A DNA stretch of 64,000 bases from Cyrtodaria siliqua (lineage: Eukaryota; Mollusca; Bivalvia; Adapedonta; Hiatellidae): positions 186,001 through 250,000 of the forward strand of contig JAWPHD010001282.1 in NCBI GenBank assembly GCA_037043455.1, read 5' to 3'. Under the pieces are notes generated by a model. That model saw only the letters and a list, made by a program, of their open reading frames with translations. It did not search any database and was not told the DNA's origin. Shown here one piece after another: positions 1 to 13,000 of the stretch. Made by a program: the position numbers and the translations under genes. Numbering within the stretch: the first letter of the stretch is position 1; each line of letters begins with the position of its first letter.

Positions 1-1030
1 CACAGGGATGTAACAGTTTGACTGTTGCCCTCCTGACAATGAACTGTTTGATGCGCGATCTGAATGCGCAAAGACATGAGCGATCTGAATGAACATCGAC
101 TGAATGATTTCCGTATAATCTAACCCTGTAGTTAAATAATATATTTATAACATTTTAAATAAGTTAATGTATATCGAAATGTTTTAACACGTTTTCCTAT
201 AGAGCTCTAACTCAAATGAATCCCGATTTGCAATAACTGATTATATAGAGAATTAGGTAATAAAACAGTTATTTCATGGGTGTTTTTGGAACAGTCAAAA
301 CTATTGTCCCTTCGCCTCGGTTGACATTATTTTCCTCAGGTTGACAATATCCACTGTCACCCTCACTGAGATGCAATATATATATAATTGGGTATAGTTA
401 GATAGCTCTTTTATTTCCTCCCATTTGGAGAGCCAATATTACATGTTTATACATCAAAATACAGATAGAACATGTTTATACAACGGAATACAAATTGAAC
501 AACATGCACGAAATATACATTACATATTTACAGTAACCATAGAATGATAAAGTTATTTGTAATTGAGATATTTGACCCTTTTATTTTATGATATGCAATG
601 AAATACTGTATTTTATCAGTGAAATAAAAGTGTTATTCCACACTTTGAAATATAGAGTTATATGAGTTATATTCCACTGTGGCTGCCGGGACTACTTTTA
701 AATGTACAACTAATACAAATGCACAGTAAAATGGTTCACCAGATATTCCTACGCAAATGTAAACATGCCGAGAGAAAAACACTGCGAATTGTACATTCTA
801 TTCAAACAATGATATGAAATTGATCTTAAAGTTAAAAGGAAATGATTGTCAATATATAATATATTAAACAAATTGTTCTATTTGGGTATAAATAAAATAT
901 CTTAGGACTTATTTTTTTGTAGTCGTGCAAAAAATGTGTAAAGCAGCCTAGTTATTGAAATTGCCTCCCGTGCTGTTCTACCGCAGTCTCCCTAAAAACC
1001 TGTTTGTAAAATCATAAAATAAAAAGAAAA
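1..1030. other. AT-rich non-coding sequence
   Basis: I see no gene, RNA gene or clear repeat in this stretch. It is AT-rich with many stops in all frames. It may be intergenic or an upstream intron of the GalNAc-transferase gene whose 5' exons are not in view. Confidence 0.5.
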
Positions 1031-1178
1031 TTTGTTGTTTTGTCGTGAATAACATATTTTATTTCATCTCGAAGTGAGAAAACTTTTATATTTTCACTCA
1101 TGCTTCGCATTCGTGAAAATATAAAGTTTTCTCACTTCTCGATGAAATAAAATATGTTATTCACTCCAAAACAACAAA
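1031..1178. repeat. Foldback element, long near-perfect hairpin
   Basis: Two arms of about 65 bp are near-perfect inverted copies (left arm starts near 1031 with TTTGTTGTTTTG, right arm ends near 1178 with CAAAACAACAAAT) around a spacer of only about 15 nt. This is the shape of a foldback MITE. It has no coding capacity. Confidence 0.75.
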
Positions 1179-1679
1179 TATCCTCTATATATATATGCTT
1201 AATATATAGTAGGTTAATTTAGTGCATAAACCACATTTTCTTTTACCTTTACCGTTTACCTTTCAATAAATATCTAATATCTGTTTTATCTAATAACCCA
1301 GCAATAGTCCATGACTTTGCCTCAGATGGAAATATCCGTGATTCACCTTATTCCATACAATTAAAATCGTAATGCTAGATGCATTTAGAATATAAATTAC
1401 GTTTAATGTCAAAAATCAGAAAAAGGCGGAGGAGAACTGTTATCCCGTCGCTGAATAGGATGACTTGATATCAAGATGCTGCGGTGTTTTTAGATTTCCA
1501 TGACATATCTTTTATCGGATAGACTGAGCAAACTTAGGGCACATATGTATATGTTATGAAAGATTCACGCCCCTCCACCTCTGCCCCCACACCACCATCA
1601 GAAATAGACGTGAGTCAAAAATATATACCACTCGTCGTAGGATTGATTTATATCGGTTAATCTTATTAAAAATGTGCAG

Positions 1680-1959
1680 ATGGAGGCGGCCATCTTGGAA
1701 CGATGACGTCATCGCGCCTGTTTACTAAATATGGCATATTGACATATATATTATAAAGCAAAGAAAATCATGCAAACTCATTACAAATATATATACAGAT
1801 GTAAAATGTATAAATTGTATGCTTAGTTTTCATTCCCAGTGATTTTCTTCGCTTTAAAAAACATTTAATCAGTATCCCTGCTTTAAAAGACATTTAATCA
1901 GTATGCCATATATGATAAAATGCGCCATGACGTCATCGTTCAAATATGGCCGCCTCCAT
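1680..1959. mobile_element. MITE-like element with ~60 bp inverted ends
   Basis: The ends are inverted copies of about 60 bp: ATGGAGGCGGCCAT at the left and its complement ending CCGCCTCCAT at the right. Each arm carries TGACGTCA, a palindrome that matches the CREB/ATF site. The interior is AT-rich and holds a short direct repeat (1855-1905, TTTAAAARACATTTAATCAGTAT twice). There is no ORF, so the element is non-autonomous. Confidence 0.7.
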
Positions 1960-3034
1960 TTTTGTTTCTTTGCAAATTTTCTATAGGTCAGACCTCCTTT
2001 ATTTTTCATGACATTTTGATAATTATTTCAGCTTTTTTCAAGTTTTTCAGAGTCCTTTGAAATAAACATTGTTTGAAAATAGTGCATCAACCCCTTTAAT
2101 CGATTCAAGGACATTCAAATTCTTCCAAATAGTCTATAGTAAAAAAATAGGAATCATATGTAATCATATGATACATTTATGATGATCTATAACAGACACT
2201 ATCTATTACCTGTATCATAATTTCTTGACGTAAGTTGTGTGTTGTTTTCAGTAATAGAGTCGATCTGCTCAGAACAAAAATGTGTACTTTTATGATAAAA
2301 TGATGTCAGCAGAGGCCAGCAGAGGCCAGCAAGGCCTCTGCAGAGGCCAGCAGTAACCTGATACATTTTGATCTGAAATTCATATAATAGAGTTGCATGA
2401 AATATATCATCTAAAACCTCTTTAATCATATTGTATTTCATTGTAGCCAAACATAACAAAACCACGGTACCTGATATAACAGGTACGTTATTGCTACAGT
2501 TATCTTGATTGTAGCTAAAGCTAAAGCTACAACTAAAAGCTTACTCTGTATTAGACACGGGCTCCTTATGAAACGTTAAACCTCTTAACTAATTGAAAAT
2601 CTCCCCTACAACATCTTCCCACTTGCAAGCTTTTATTATACACCATATTTTCTTAAAAGTAGACAACATGCGAATCAAGTTTTGTATTTACTTTATTCCA
2701 GTCTCTATTGTACCAACAATAACATGCCTTGTGATAATGATAAAACAGTACAAGGGAGACAACTACCAACAGTGTATGTTCATACAGAGGAATAGTCATT
2801 TTCTATTGAGTCACATTGGATGCGTGCGCATTAGCTTCGCTTCCTTGAAAATGAAAAATTATTTGAAATTATACGTTTTTCTTTTAGAAGAAAACCACGT
2901 GAACGTAAACAATAACCGATACAATTAATTGTAAAGAATGTATTTTGCTGTTTATTATTTTCGGAAAAATATACGGTCGTATTTCTAATCTAAATGCAAG
3001 TACCTAAGTATTGTACCAAACCTGTATTGTTAAC
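1960..3034. other. Non-coding sequence with small repeats
   Basis: No supported gene. A cluster of GCAGAGGCCA copies in both orientations lies at 2306-2352. Positions 2690-2775 resemble, in inverted orientation, sequence near 46850-46910 (GTACCAACA and CAAGGGAGACAACTACC motifs), so this is a dispersed repeat fragment. Confidence 0.45.
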
Positions 3035-3200
3035 TTTAGGGCATAGGGGTGTTACCTTTAGTACAGGTCAAAATTCGTGTTACCTTTGGTGCAGTCGTTG
3101 TTACCTTTAGTGCATACTTGACTTCTTTTGTTACCTTTAGTCCCAAAAGTGTTACCTTACGTGCAGCTTGTTACCTTTAGTGCAGTTGTTACCTTTAGGG
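3035..3200. repeat. Irregular cluster of GTTACCTTTAGTGCA copies
   Basis: About eight imperfect copies of GTTACCTTTAGTGCA occur in the same orientation with irregular spacing (about 15-40 nt). This is interspersed-motif rather than clean tandem structure, and it lies next to a fragment of the MITE family with CTGAAAGG ends. Confidence 0.6.
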
Positions 3201-3207
3201 TTGCAAC

Positions 3208-3384
3208 GTACGCGTTTGGCTCAAGCATGTGAGCAAACTTGTACAAACTCTTTACGTTAAATGCAGTACTGAAATGGATCAATTTTTCAAAGATTATGAA
3301 TTTCTTGTTACAAAGTGTACTGTGATTAAAACGTCTACAACATCACAGTTGTGTCCTTTCTCTAACTAACTGGAACTTTTTTTG
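3208..3384 (+). mobile_element. Fragment of the CTGAAAGG-ended MITE family
   Basis: The interior matches the middle and right part of the full copies at 19071, 37512 and 51577 (GTACGCGTTTGGC, AACTCTTTACGTTAAAT, GATTAAAACGTCTACAACATCACA). The terminal inverted repeats are absent, so this is a broken copy. Confidence 0.65.
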
Positions 3385-3908
3385 CACCGGTCCTAACGCC
3401 CATAGAAATATTGCCTGGTCCATACGCACCCTTTTATGGTCTTAGATCACTGCTTTAATATTTGTATTGTTGAAAGGTTTGGCAAAAAAAAAAAAAACTT
3501 AAAAAGTGTACGTCTCATGGCAAGCAAGCGGAAAAAAAGTATCGACCCTTGGTTTGTCGCGACAAAAAATGTACCTGTCCCATGCCATTTCTCACCGGTC
3601 CCAATCCCCCGATAAATATTGCCTGGTCCCTTAAGTAGCACGAATGTGACGAAGCGTATGCCATGACACATGAAATGGATTCGTACCTTCCATGCTCTAT
3701 ATAAAACAAGGAATTGAAGATGGCGCTTATATATGGAACATGTTCTAGAACTGAACACGTTTAGGCAAAGAACATGTTAACGAGTAAGCGTTTAGATTAT
3801 GAATACTTTCCTAAATGTGTTTAGACTAGACATGTTTAGTAACGTGTTCAATCTCTCAACACAATTTTTACAGTGTAGTTATAAGTTGTTCTCATGTTTG
3901 CGTTCCAG
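3385..3908. other. Non-coding; probable end of an upstream intron
   Basis: A motif of about 35 bp (CACCGGTCC..ATATTGCCTGGTCC) occurs twice, near 3384 and 3594. The stretch ends in an acceptor-like tract ending CAG at 3908, just before the first recognised GalNAc-transferase exon. No coding sequence was recognised. Confidence 0.5.
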
Positions 3909-4073
3909 ATGAGCTAAAATCCAAACTGAATATTCACGTGGCAAACCTACCCAAGGTACAGCTTATACGGTTACCACAGTCGGTAGGTTTAATGATGGCA
4001 AGACAGATAGGTATAGAAAAAGTAACCGCGGAGATTTTCGCCTGCATGGATTGTCACATGGAAATGTCTCCAG
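3909..4073 (+). CDS. GalNAc-transferase exon with DxH metal motif
   Basis: The acceptor CGTTCCAG precedes 3909 and the donor GTATGA follows 4073. The first two bases finish a codon from an unseen exon. The protein contains LPKVQLIRL followed by CMDCHMEMSP, matching the family segment that ends in the DxH motif. The last base begins a Gly codon completed in the next exon, giving a GW junction as in relatives (GWLQPLL type). A longer unspliced reading to 4255 is intron read-through. Confidence 0.85.
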
Positions 4074-7000
4074 GTATGAACATGTTTGATGTCATATATA
4101 ATATAAGTACAACTAAAATTCGCAAAGTCACCTTCTCGCCGATGCGGGTTCGAATCTCACTCCACTGCGTGAGAAAGAGTAGATTCTTACAGATAGTGGG
4201 AGGTATACAAACGGGTCCTACCCAGGACAAATTGGGTGGTCGGCCTCTTCCATAAAAAAATCGATCATTTAATAATTACTAATACCAAAACAATATATCT
4301 AGAGGTTTCAATTTTTCCCGAATTACTCTTTTATGATGTAGTTAGTAGCTACGCAATGTGTAATTAATATACCATTTTTTTATAATTTTTTTCTCATTAA
4401 CATGATAAACATGTTTTTACTTAGGATGGTCTCAGCCGTTATTAAACCGGATGTTGGAGGAGCCCAGAGCCTTGCTGTGTTCTAATATGGGTTCAAGAGA
4501 CCGGCACACGTTTAGAATCGACCGCTGCCAATTTCGCGACTGTCAGAACTACTTTTCGGCCTTTTTATTCAATCTTGACGCCACCAACTTTGAGTACAAT
4601 AAAAAGTTCAAAGCAGCCAGGACAAATGATACACACCCTTTACCGTAAGTACACAATGTCATTGTCTGGTTTTATTTGTTTGTTTGAATGGTGTTATCGA
4701 AAACGTGCATGTAAACAACAATAACATGCATATATCTTCGGACTAAAGTATCATATACCACAAATGTTAAAGGTTTGATACTAGGGGTAGTGCCTTGAAA
4801 CGGTTAAAAGCTTATGTGGACTCCATACCTTTTAGTTGCTACTTGTAGATTGGGTAATGCTGATCAACGGTTAATACTAAGAAACCTATCTAATCACAAT
4901 CAATATACTCTTTATGTATGTTGTCGTTGAATTAAACAATCATTGAATTAAACAATCATTGGATTAAACAATCATTGAATTAAACAATCATTGAATTAAA
5001 CAATCATTGAATTAAACAATCATTGGATTAAACAATCATTGAATTAAACAATCATTGAATTAAACAATCATTGAATTAAACAATCATTGAATTAAACAAT
5101 CATTGGATTAAACAATCATTGAATTAAACAATCATTGAATTAAACAATCATTGAATTAAACAATCATTGAATTAAACAATTTCATATACTTTTGTCTTAT
5201 GTAACATTTACTTATTTTCGTTGTTTATATTGCAGGATTGGACAGGTTCAAGGCATGATGATAGTAATGAACAAATCCTGGTTCCAACAGCTTGGAGGCT
5301 TTGATCCGGGTATGAAGATATGGGGGAGCGAACAAACGGAGTTGTCCATCAAGGTATTTCATTTTATATGCGACTTCATCTATATTATTGTCTTGTTTAT
5401 TATTAAAATGTTGCTCTTTGCAAACCGGAGGCATGGAAATTAAGCGTCTAGATCAAACTGCGGTCAGGAAGTAAGAACAATACTGATATCCAGCGCCGTT
5501 TGACGTTCAATTTATAAACATGATGACCTGAATCTACCTTCTCTTCTACCTTCAGGTGTGGACTTGTGGTGGAACGGTTGAAATGATGCCCTGCTCTTTT
5601 GTCGCACACATGTACCGACGCAACGTTTGGAAGATGAAAGATGAAGGCGTAGCGAACATTCTTCGTCTAGCGGAAGTTTGGTTGGATGAACATAAGCAAA
5701 GAGTGTATGACTACTACAAGAAAAGGCGGTTAACGGTAGCAAAATATAAATTATTCTTTGCGTAACGTGGCTCAGTTTATAGCACGATATACTTGAAACC
5801 GGAGGATCCGGGTTCAATCCTCAGCGGCGCCAGTGCGTTTTGTTGGTGTGTTATTTGGCAAGACACTTTCTCATATAGCATCGACCATCGGATGGTGATG
5901 CAACCTGGCGTCCCCATGTACTGGAGTACATCCTTCTCTTTTCGCTAGTAAAATAGGACAGGTTCCCGGATTCCTATATATCCTTCTCCTGTCGCTAGTA
6001 AAATAGGACAGGTTCCCGGATTCCTATATATCCTTCTCCTTTCGCTAGTAAGAGTAGGACAGGTTTCCGGATTCCTATATATCCTTCCCTTCTCTCTGGA
6101 ACGGCTGTAATAACCTATAATGTGTTGATAATTAATTCACAACATTCAGTTGTGTTAGCGTAAGGCTTTAGTGGGTAATACCATTCCATTTCTCAAACAA
6201 GAAATGTAATTATTCGTGGAAACTAGAATGGTGTTTAACGGAATACTTTGGTCGCCTGTCGAATACATTTTAAGTTATGTTCAGTTATTAGGGCATATAG
6301 TCATAGTTATAAACAAGAGGCCCAAGAGGGCCTGTGGACGCTCTACTGGCTAATATGGCTCTTATAACATCAATGAAGCGAGTGATTGCAATTTACTTTT
6401 TTTTTTGAAAGATTTAACTAAATCAAGGGCCATAACTAAAGAATCTGGTAAAGTTTGGTAAAGATCAGATAAAAAATGGAGGCCCTACCATATTAACGAG
6501 GCAAAATATAGCATTTTTAACTAAACAAGAGTCATAACTCCTCTGTTACTGGTCCAGTCTGGCTGGTTTTCCAACTTGGTAAATAGAGCTAAAAAAAACA
6601 ACAACAAAAACACAATTAAAAATATAAAATAAAATAAAAAAATAAAAACAATAAAAAAAAGCAAATATATTAAAATTTAAACAAAAATATAAAATCTGGT
6701 AAAGTTTGGTAAGATCAGTAAGATAAGATGCAAAATGATAACGAGGCAAATTATAGCATTTTTAACGAAATCAAGGGCCATAACTCCGCTGTTACTGATC
6801 CGATCTGGCTGGTTTTCAAACTTGTTCGAGCTTTCATTGACATTAACAATCTGATCAAGTTCGATAAATTTCGGAAGAACAATAAAGCCCCTATCGTCTT
6901 AACGAAACAAAATATAGCATTGTTATCTAAATCCAGGGCCGTAACTCCGCTGTTACTGGTCCGATATGGCTGGTTTTCAAAATTGTTTGAGCTGTCATTG

Positions 7001-10000
7001 TTATTAACAGTCTGATAAAGTTTGGTAAAGATAGAATGAAAAATGAAGGCCCTATTGTCTTAACAAGGCAAAATATAGCAATATTGCATTTTTAACTAAT
7101 CAAGGGCCATAACTCCGCTGTTACTAGTTCGATCTAGCTGGTTTTCGAACTTGTCCGAGCGTTCATTGATATTAAAAATCTATTAAAGTTTGGTAAAGAT
7201 CGAATGAAAAATGAAGGCCCTATCGTCTTAACGACGTAAAAGTTAACGGACAGACGACGGACGGACGACGGACGCCGGACGACGGACACCACACCATCCC
7301 ATAAGCTCTGCTGGCCTTTGGTCAGTAGTTTAATAACTAGTGTTTTTGAGATACTTAAAATATCTCGCGTATCTCAAAAATAATGGTTATTAAACTCTGT
7401 TTATTACTTAAAGGGCATTAAAGGGTATGGTAGTGTTACACCATTTGCCTCTTCAGATTGATACCGGTGACGTTTCAGACAGAAAGCGAATACGAAAAGA
7501 GAACAATTGCAAACCATTTCAGACGTTTCTTGATAAGATGAAGCAATTCGGAGAGTTTGAATTTGCAGAGGTCCGATTGAAAGGAACTGTAAGTAATATA
7601 CCTCTTTAATAGCAATGATGTTTTGTCATTGTATTACCGAACTGCCATCTATCACACTTCCAAGCAGAAGAAACAGTCCGTTTTGTATATATACTGAAGC
7701 GAAAAAGAAGCGCAACTCGGGAACTTCCGCTATAAATTGTGTATACTGCACACTTTATTGCACATAATATTCCAAAGAAATTCCAAGATATTTTGTAAAA
7801 AATAATTGTCTTAGTAAGAGAAAGGACACAACTGTGATTTTGTAGACGTTTCAATCGCAATACACTTTTAAACAAGAAATTTATAAATGTTGAAATTCAT
7901 CTGAAAATTGAGCCATTTCTGTAGTAAAGAGTTTGCAAAATTTTGCATCCTAAGTTTGCTCACATGCTTGAGAAAAACGCGCACTCTGTCAATAATAAAA
8001 CGTTGCAGGAATACTGTTTGCTGTGTTATGTTTGTTTCAGTATATTTATATTTTCGATGGGAAAGGTCTTGCGTAGCCATGTACCATTCGATTAACAGCA
8101 TCATATTGTACATACAACATATGGCGGAAATTTCCGAGTTGCGTTTCATTTTCGTTTCAGTATACAGTATACACAACTTCGTTTCTTTAAAGGTCTTTTG
8201 ATGCTGTAGTTTTAAAATCTACTTAGCTAGATAATTATCATGATTATTTCGAGATAGTAACATGTATTTTTCGAGATAATAATGTATTTTCGCGATGTAT
8301 CTTATAAAAATTTTAAGATAAAAATATCTCTAATTCTTTATCATGTTAAATGTAACGCTAATGCCCACTTCTGCCATCATGATTCTGGTTTCTAGAGAAT
8401 TATCTTGACTTGTTTTTAAATATTTTCTACAGTTGAAGAGCTTAAAGACTAACAAATGTTTCGACGCGACACCTGAACAAAAGGTCCCTATACAGTATTG
8501 GTGTCATGGCGAGACGTTTCAGGTATGTAAACAATCAAGTTTTTACGCAAGCGTAAAAAAAGCTGCCGATAAATAAATAAACATGACTGTAGGCCGTGTT
8601 GGACCAAATAGATCTCCCTTCGGATAGAGCTCCCCATGGACCTTTATCCGTACGGATATAGCTACCTGGAAATCCAAAAAGATAGGAAGCTTTATTCGAA
8701 TGAAAGGCATGGTCAATTCGTATTGAGCTCTTCTGCTAAAACGCATCAGGGCATTATGGTGAAGTAATGTCGTTAAGTATTGTCGCTAGCGGGCATTAAG
8801 AATTAAGAAAATCCTTGTTTTGTAAATTTCTATTTTGCCCATATTCGGGGGTGCACCTTGAATTCTGTTTGGTAGTATATTCACACATATGCATTTTGTG
8901 TATTTTAAATAACCACCATCATAACAACAACATCAACAGCTTTATCATCATCAGCACCCATAGAAGATCATTTAATTTCATGCTGGGTTTGAATATCGAG
9001 CTGGCTCTTACATCGACATTCAATGTATACCAAAGGCGAATTGCGAGCTGAGTTTGATTATCGAGCATTTGTATACACGTACGTTAAATATAGATCTCAA
9101 ACGTATCTCGATATTCAAACTCGAGTTTCGATCTATGAGCTGTCTCGATTTTCAAACTCAGTTCACAATTCAATGTCGATCTTCAATGTCGGAAGGGCTC
9201 ATAGCCTATATATCGTCTTCATCATTACAATCACCATCATCCTCATGAGCGGCAACAGCAGCAGCAACAACAACAAATGTCATTTTTAGGGAATGTTATC
9301 TGTAACAATCAAATCACGAGACATGTTAATATGGGGAGCTTTATCCGGAACTAGTGTCCCTACCCAAAAAATCAGAGACACCTACCATTCGAATAAAGCT
9401 CCCGAGTAGCTTTATTCGGAACATGCGTTCGAATAGAGCTCCCCGGGAGCTTTATTCGAAGGAATGCTCCGGATAAAGCTCCCCAGGTAGCTCTATCCGA
9501 AAGGAGCTCTATACGGTCTAACAGGGCCTGTGAACTGATAGGAATGCAAACAATTGTTTGTATAATTAATGAAAATTTGAGTTATCAAGCTGAAATAAGT
9601 AGTGCTGTTTTTATCAAAAGCAATAACTACGCAATGGATGCATCAATAGTGTTCACTGTGAAACTTGGCCAAGGTCTTATTGATATAATCCTTAATGGTA
9701 GTTAAAACAATTAACAACACAGGCTTGTTAACGTTTCGGCTTGACAACCTTCATCAGAATTTAATTTTCTGATATAGTCATGCAAATGCAATTGGTAAAA
9801 TATCAAAAATAATTTTAAGTGACAGCGTGGACAAGCTGATTTACTTCTTTTTGGCTTCTTTTTGGCATTATAAATAAAACCAATATAACGCTAAACTTTG
9901 TCGTTATATACTCACGGATTCAATAAATTTCATGGATCTTCATCCATCCATGATACTTTTAAAGAGTGGCACTTATTCCATTCCAAGACGTTCACTAATT

Positions 10001-13000
10001 CCATTCCAATACTTGCGATTTCATTCAGTTGTACTTACGATTTCATTTTGCTCCTTAAACATCCCGGACGCATAAAGATCCCGGAAACATTACCACATTC
10101 TACACTGAGTAGACTGATCTACGAAAACGTCAAATCCACAGGCGAAACAGTAACCTCTGAACGTTCCAAAATATGTGTTTATACCGTTCAATTGTTTTAG
10201 ACGAGTTCTCTAGAAATTCAGGTTGTAAAGCATGCTTATCGCCACTTAAATGAGTCACAGTCTGGATACAAACCCCTGATAAAGTAACTAAACTCAAAAG
10301 TTAAATGTAAAATTATTAAGTTGAGGTCACATCATCATTTCCTATGTCACGTTGCGATGTACTACCCAAGATACAACTATAACCAAAGTTTAATGGGTGC
10401 GTGCGTGCGCTCAGTAAAATCCTTGTTTTGTAAATTTCTATTTTGCCCATATTCGGGGGTGCACCTTGATTTCTGTTTGGTAGTATATTCACACATATGC
10501 ATTTTGTGTATTTTAAATAACCACCATCATAACAACAACATCAAAAGCTTTATCATCATCAGCACCCATAGAAGATCATTTAATTTCATGCTGGGTTTGA
10601 ATATCGAGCTGGCTCTTACATCGACATTCAATGTATACCAAAGGAATACAGTTTGTGAGAAAAATACATGAATATAAACAGCTGCCGCTGCCGCCGCCGC
10701 CGACGACACCGCCGCCGCCACTGGAAAAGCAACTCATGTCTCTTTTTATTTTCTTTCAAATTGGAGTCTTTGACCTGAAATCACTTGCCGTTCGCTCAAC
10801 GCTGTGGTTTCGAGCCCTCATGGGACCAGAACTATTTTTGTTGGAAGCTGTCCAGCTGGCTTGTGAAACGTCGGTGTTCTACCCAGATGGGCACCTGGGA
10901 TGATCTCCCACGACAGGAAGCTGGGCAGTCGCCATATGACTTAGACCAGTCAAATTGAATGCACACATTATAAACTCCAATTCATTTCAATTGTCTCTAT
11001 TATTTTATTTGGTTTATTTCAAAGCTAGCACAATTAGTAACAAAACCATGTGCATCTGCCGGGAATCGAACCCGGGCCGCCCGCGTGGCAGGCGAGCATT
11101 CTACCACTGAACCACCGATGCTTGTTGATATGTTTGAGGCAATTAACTGATTATATTCTTTTGACAACTATGATTACCTTTACTAAACCTGTCACATCAG
11201 TCACAACGAACTGATATGTGTACGTTACGTGGTCCGAGTATTACTCTCATACCCCATCCAACCGAGGTCCGAGTATTAACTTTCATACCCCCATCTAACC
11301 CCTTCTCCAAAAAGCGAAAATGGGGTATGAATTAAAACCTAAAGTTTGCATTAAATATATATTGAAAAAAAAGTTTATCACGACTTTTTAGGCAGGGGCG
11401 TAGCGTGGCATTCTCCCTTACACCCGGGAGTAACTTGGAAAAAATAAAAAAAAATAAAAATCCTAAAAAGTTGAAAACAAAATAAAAAGTAAGAGGTGGT
11501 GTGGGGTTGGTGGAGGCGGGGGTGGGGGTAAGGGTGAAAATTACCTTTTTCTTTTTTCTTTTCTTTTTTTTCCCTTCCTTTCTTTTTGTGAGCAAACTGT
11601 CTTTATTCCTGATAAATGTCGCTTGTACGAGAAACATTTTGGTCCAAAGACAAAAATAAATATTGGGAAGACCTTGTGGACGCCCCTCGTATTAGGAGTA
11701 TGTTGAAAACAGGCCACGCTACGCCACTGTAAGGAACATATGTGAACATTGATATAACTGTATGGAGATCTTAGAAATGCTTTCCGAAGAATTGCGGTAT
11801 TTTATTATGTCCTAAGAAAGTATCAGATTATTACCTCCCATATAATAAAAAAAAACTTATTTCGTTATACAAACGTGTTGCTTTTGAACAAATGTAAAGT
11901 TTGGCATTAACAAGACTTGCCTATTCTGTAATTGTTTAAAAATGCTAAAATGTTTTCACAAAACATTGTTATTATCCAAACAAAAAGGTGCAAATTTCGT
12001 AATTTTAAAATTACCTCCCTTTTCATTGAAATGAGGACGATTTTCGATGTTCCTATACCATTTCATTTTTTTGTTGTCACCGACTTTGTTTACAAATGGC
12101 TTAAAATGTTTGTAGTATTATTAATGGTCATATCTATGTCACTTTATCTTTGACCCGAACATATACGGCTTCGTACCTCGTCTATGGAAGTGACATGCAT
12201 TGACATGCATTGTATCTGCTATATATAGAATGTCCAACGAGCTGTTACGAGCATATATAATGAAATTATATCCAGGCGTAAGCCGAGATATTTTCATGAT
12301 TTATGCGAGTGACACCAAGTTGGATATTCTATAACTGTTTTATCGCTAGCCACGCCCCCGTGTATGATATCTTGTATATCCGTTTTAAGAAATATCAGTA
12401 CACTTTCGTTTTCCTGTATTGAATATATCATACGACTTTGGACAATAGAAAGTACTCTCAGGCATGCGATAAATTATTTATTCGTTTAATTAATATTAAT
12501 GATGGAACAAAACAAAATGCCAGTTTTGTTGAAAACCTAACGGGACGTCGTGGGTTTTTTAAACATAATGCTATGTATCTCTTTAATATTTTGCAAGAAT
12601 GGTGTACACAGAGCCCAATAGAGGGTCGCAAATTGGGGATATTAAGTTACACATTCAGTTTGTCATGTTTAAAGCACATAATCTCCAGGGACCGTATTCA
12701 TAAAAAGACTTAAGTGGAAAAACACGGCGTTCCGATTAACAGTCAAGCCTTGTCTATGACTCACTGGTCTATAGGACCTGGGGTTAACTTATTGTATTAA
12801 ATACCATTTATTAAGATGAAAAATAACTTAACATATGTGAATGCATCTCAAGATGTATCAATATATTCTCAGTTACAACAGAAAGTGTACTTTGAAAATT
12901 TTGCTTTACACCATATCCTCTTTATTAAGCGACAGTCCCTTAATGATAAGATTCAACTTATTGAAAAACAAATGACAACATGATATTTGCAATGGAATGA

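Noticed and set aside
2593..2928. 111-codon ORF as an upstream GalNAc-transferase exon
   Set aside because: It lacks the expected FHNE/VDD-type motifs of the missing catalytic segment and overlaps a dispersed repeat.
4074..4255. Extension of the 3909 exon through 4255
   Set aside because: A good donor GTATGA at 4074 joins in phase to 4425, restoring the conserved Gly-Trp; the extension has no family similarity.
8815..9289. ORFs shared by the 230 bp dispersed blocks
   Set aside because: The frames differ at their ends between copies (8815 and 10321) and encode low-complexity His/Asn/Ile runs.
12438..12713. 91-codon ORF as a gene
   Set aside because: No recognisable domain, no splice-site support, AT-rich composition like its surroundings.
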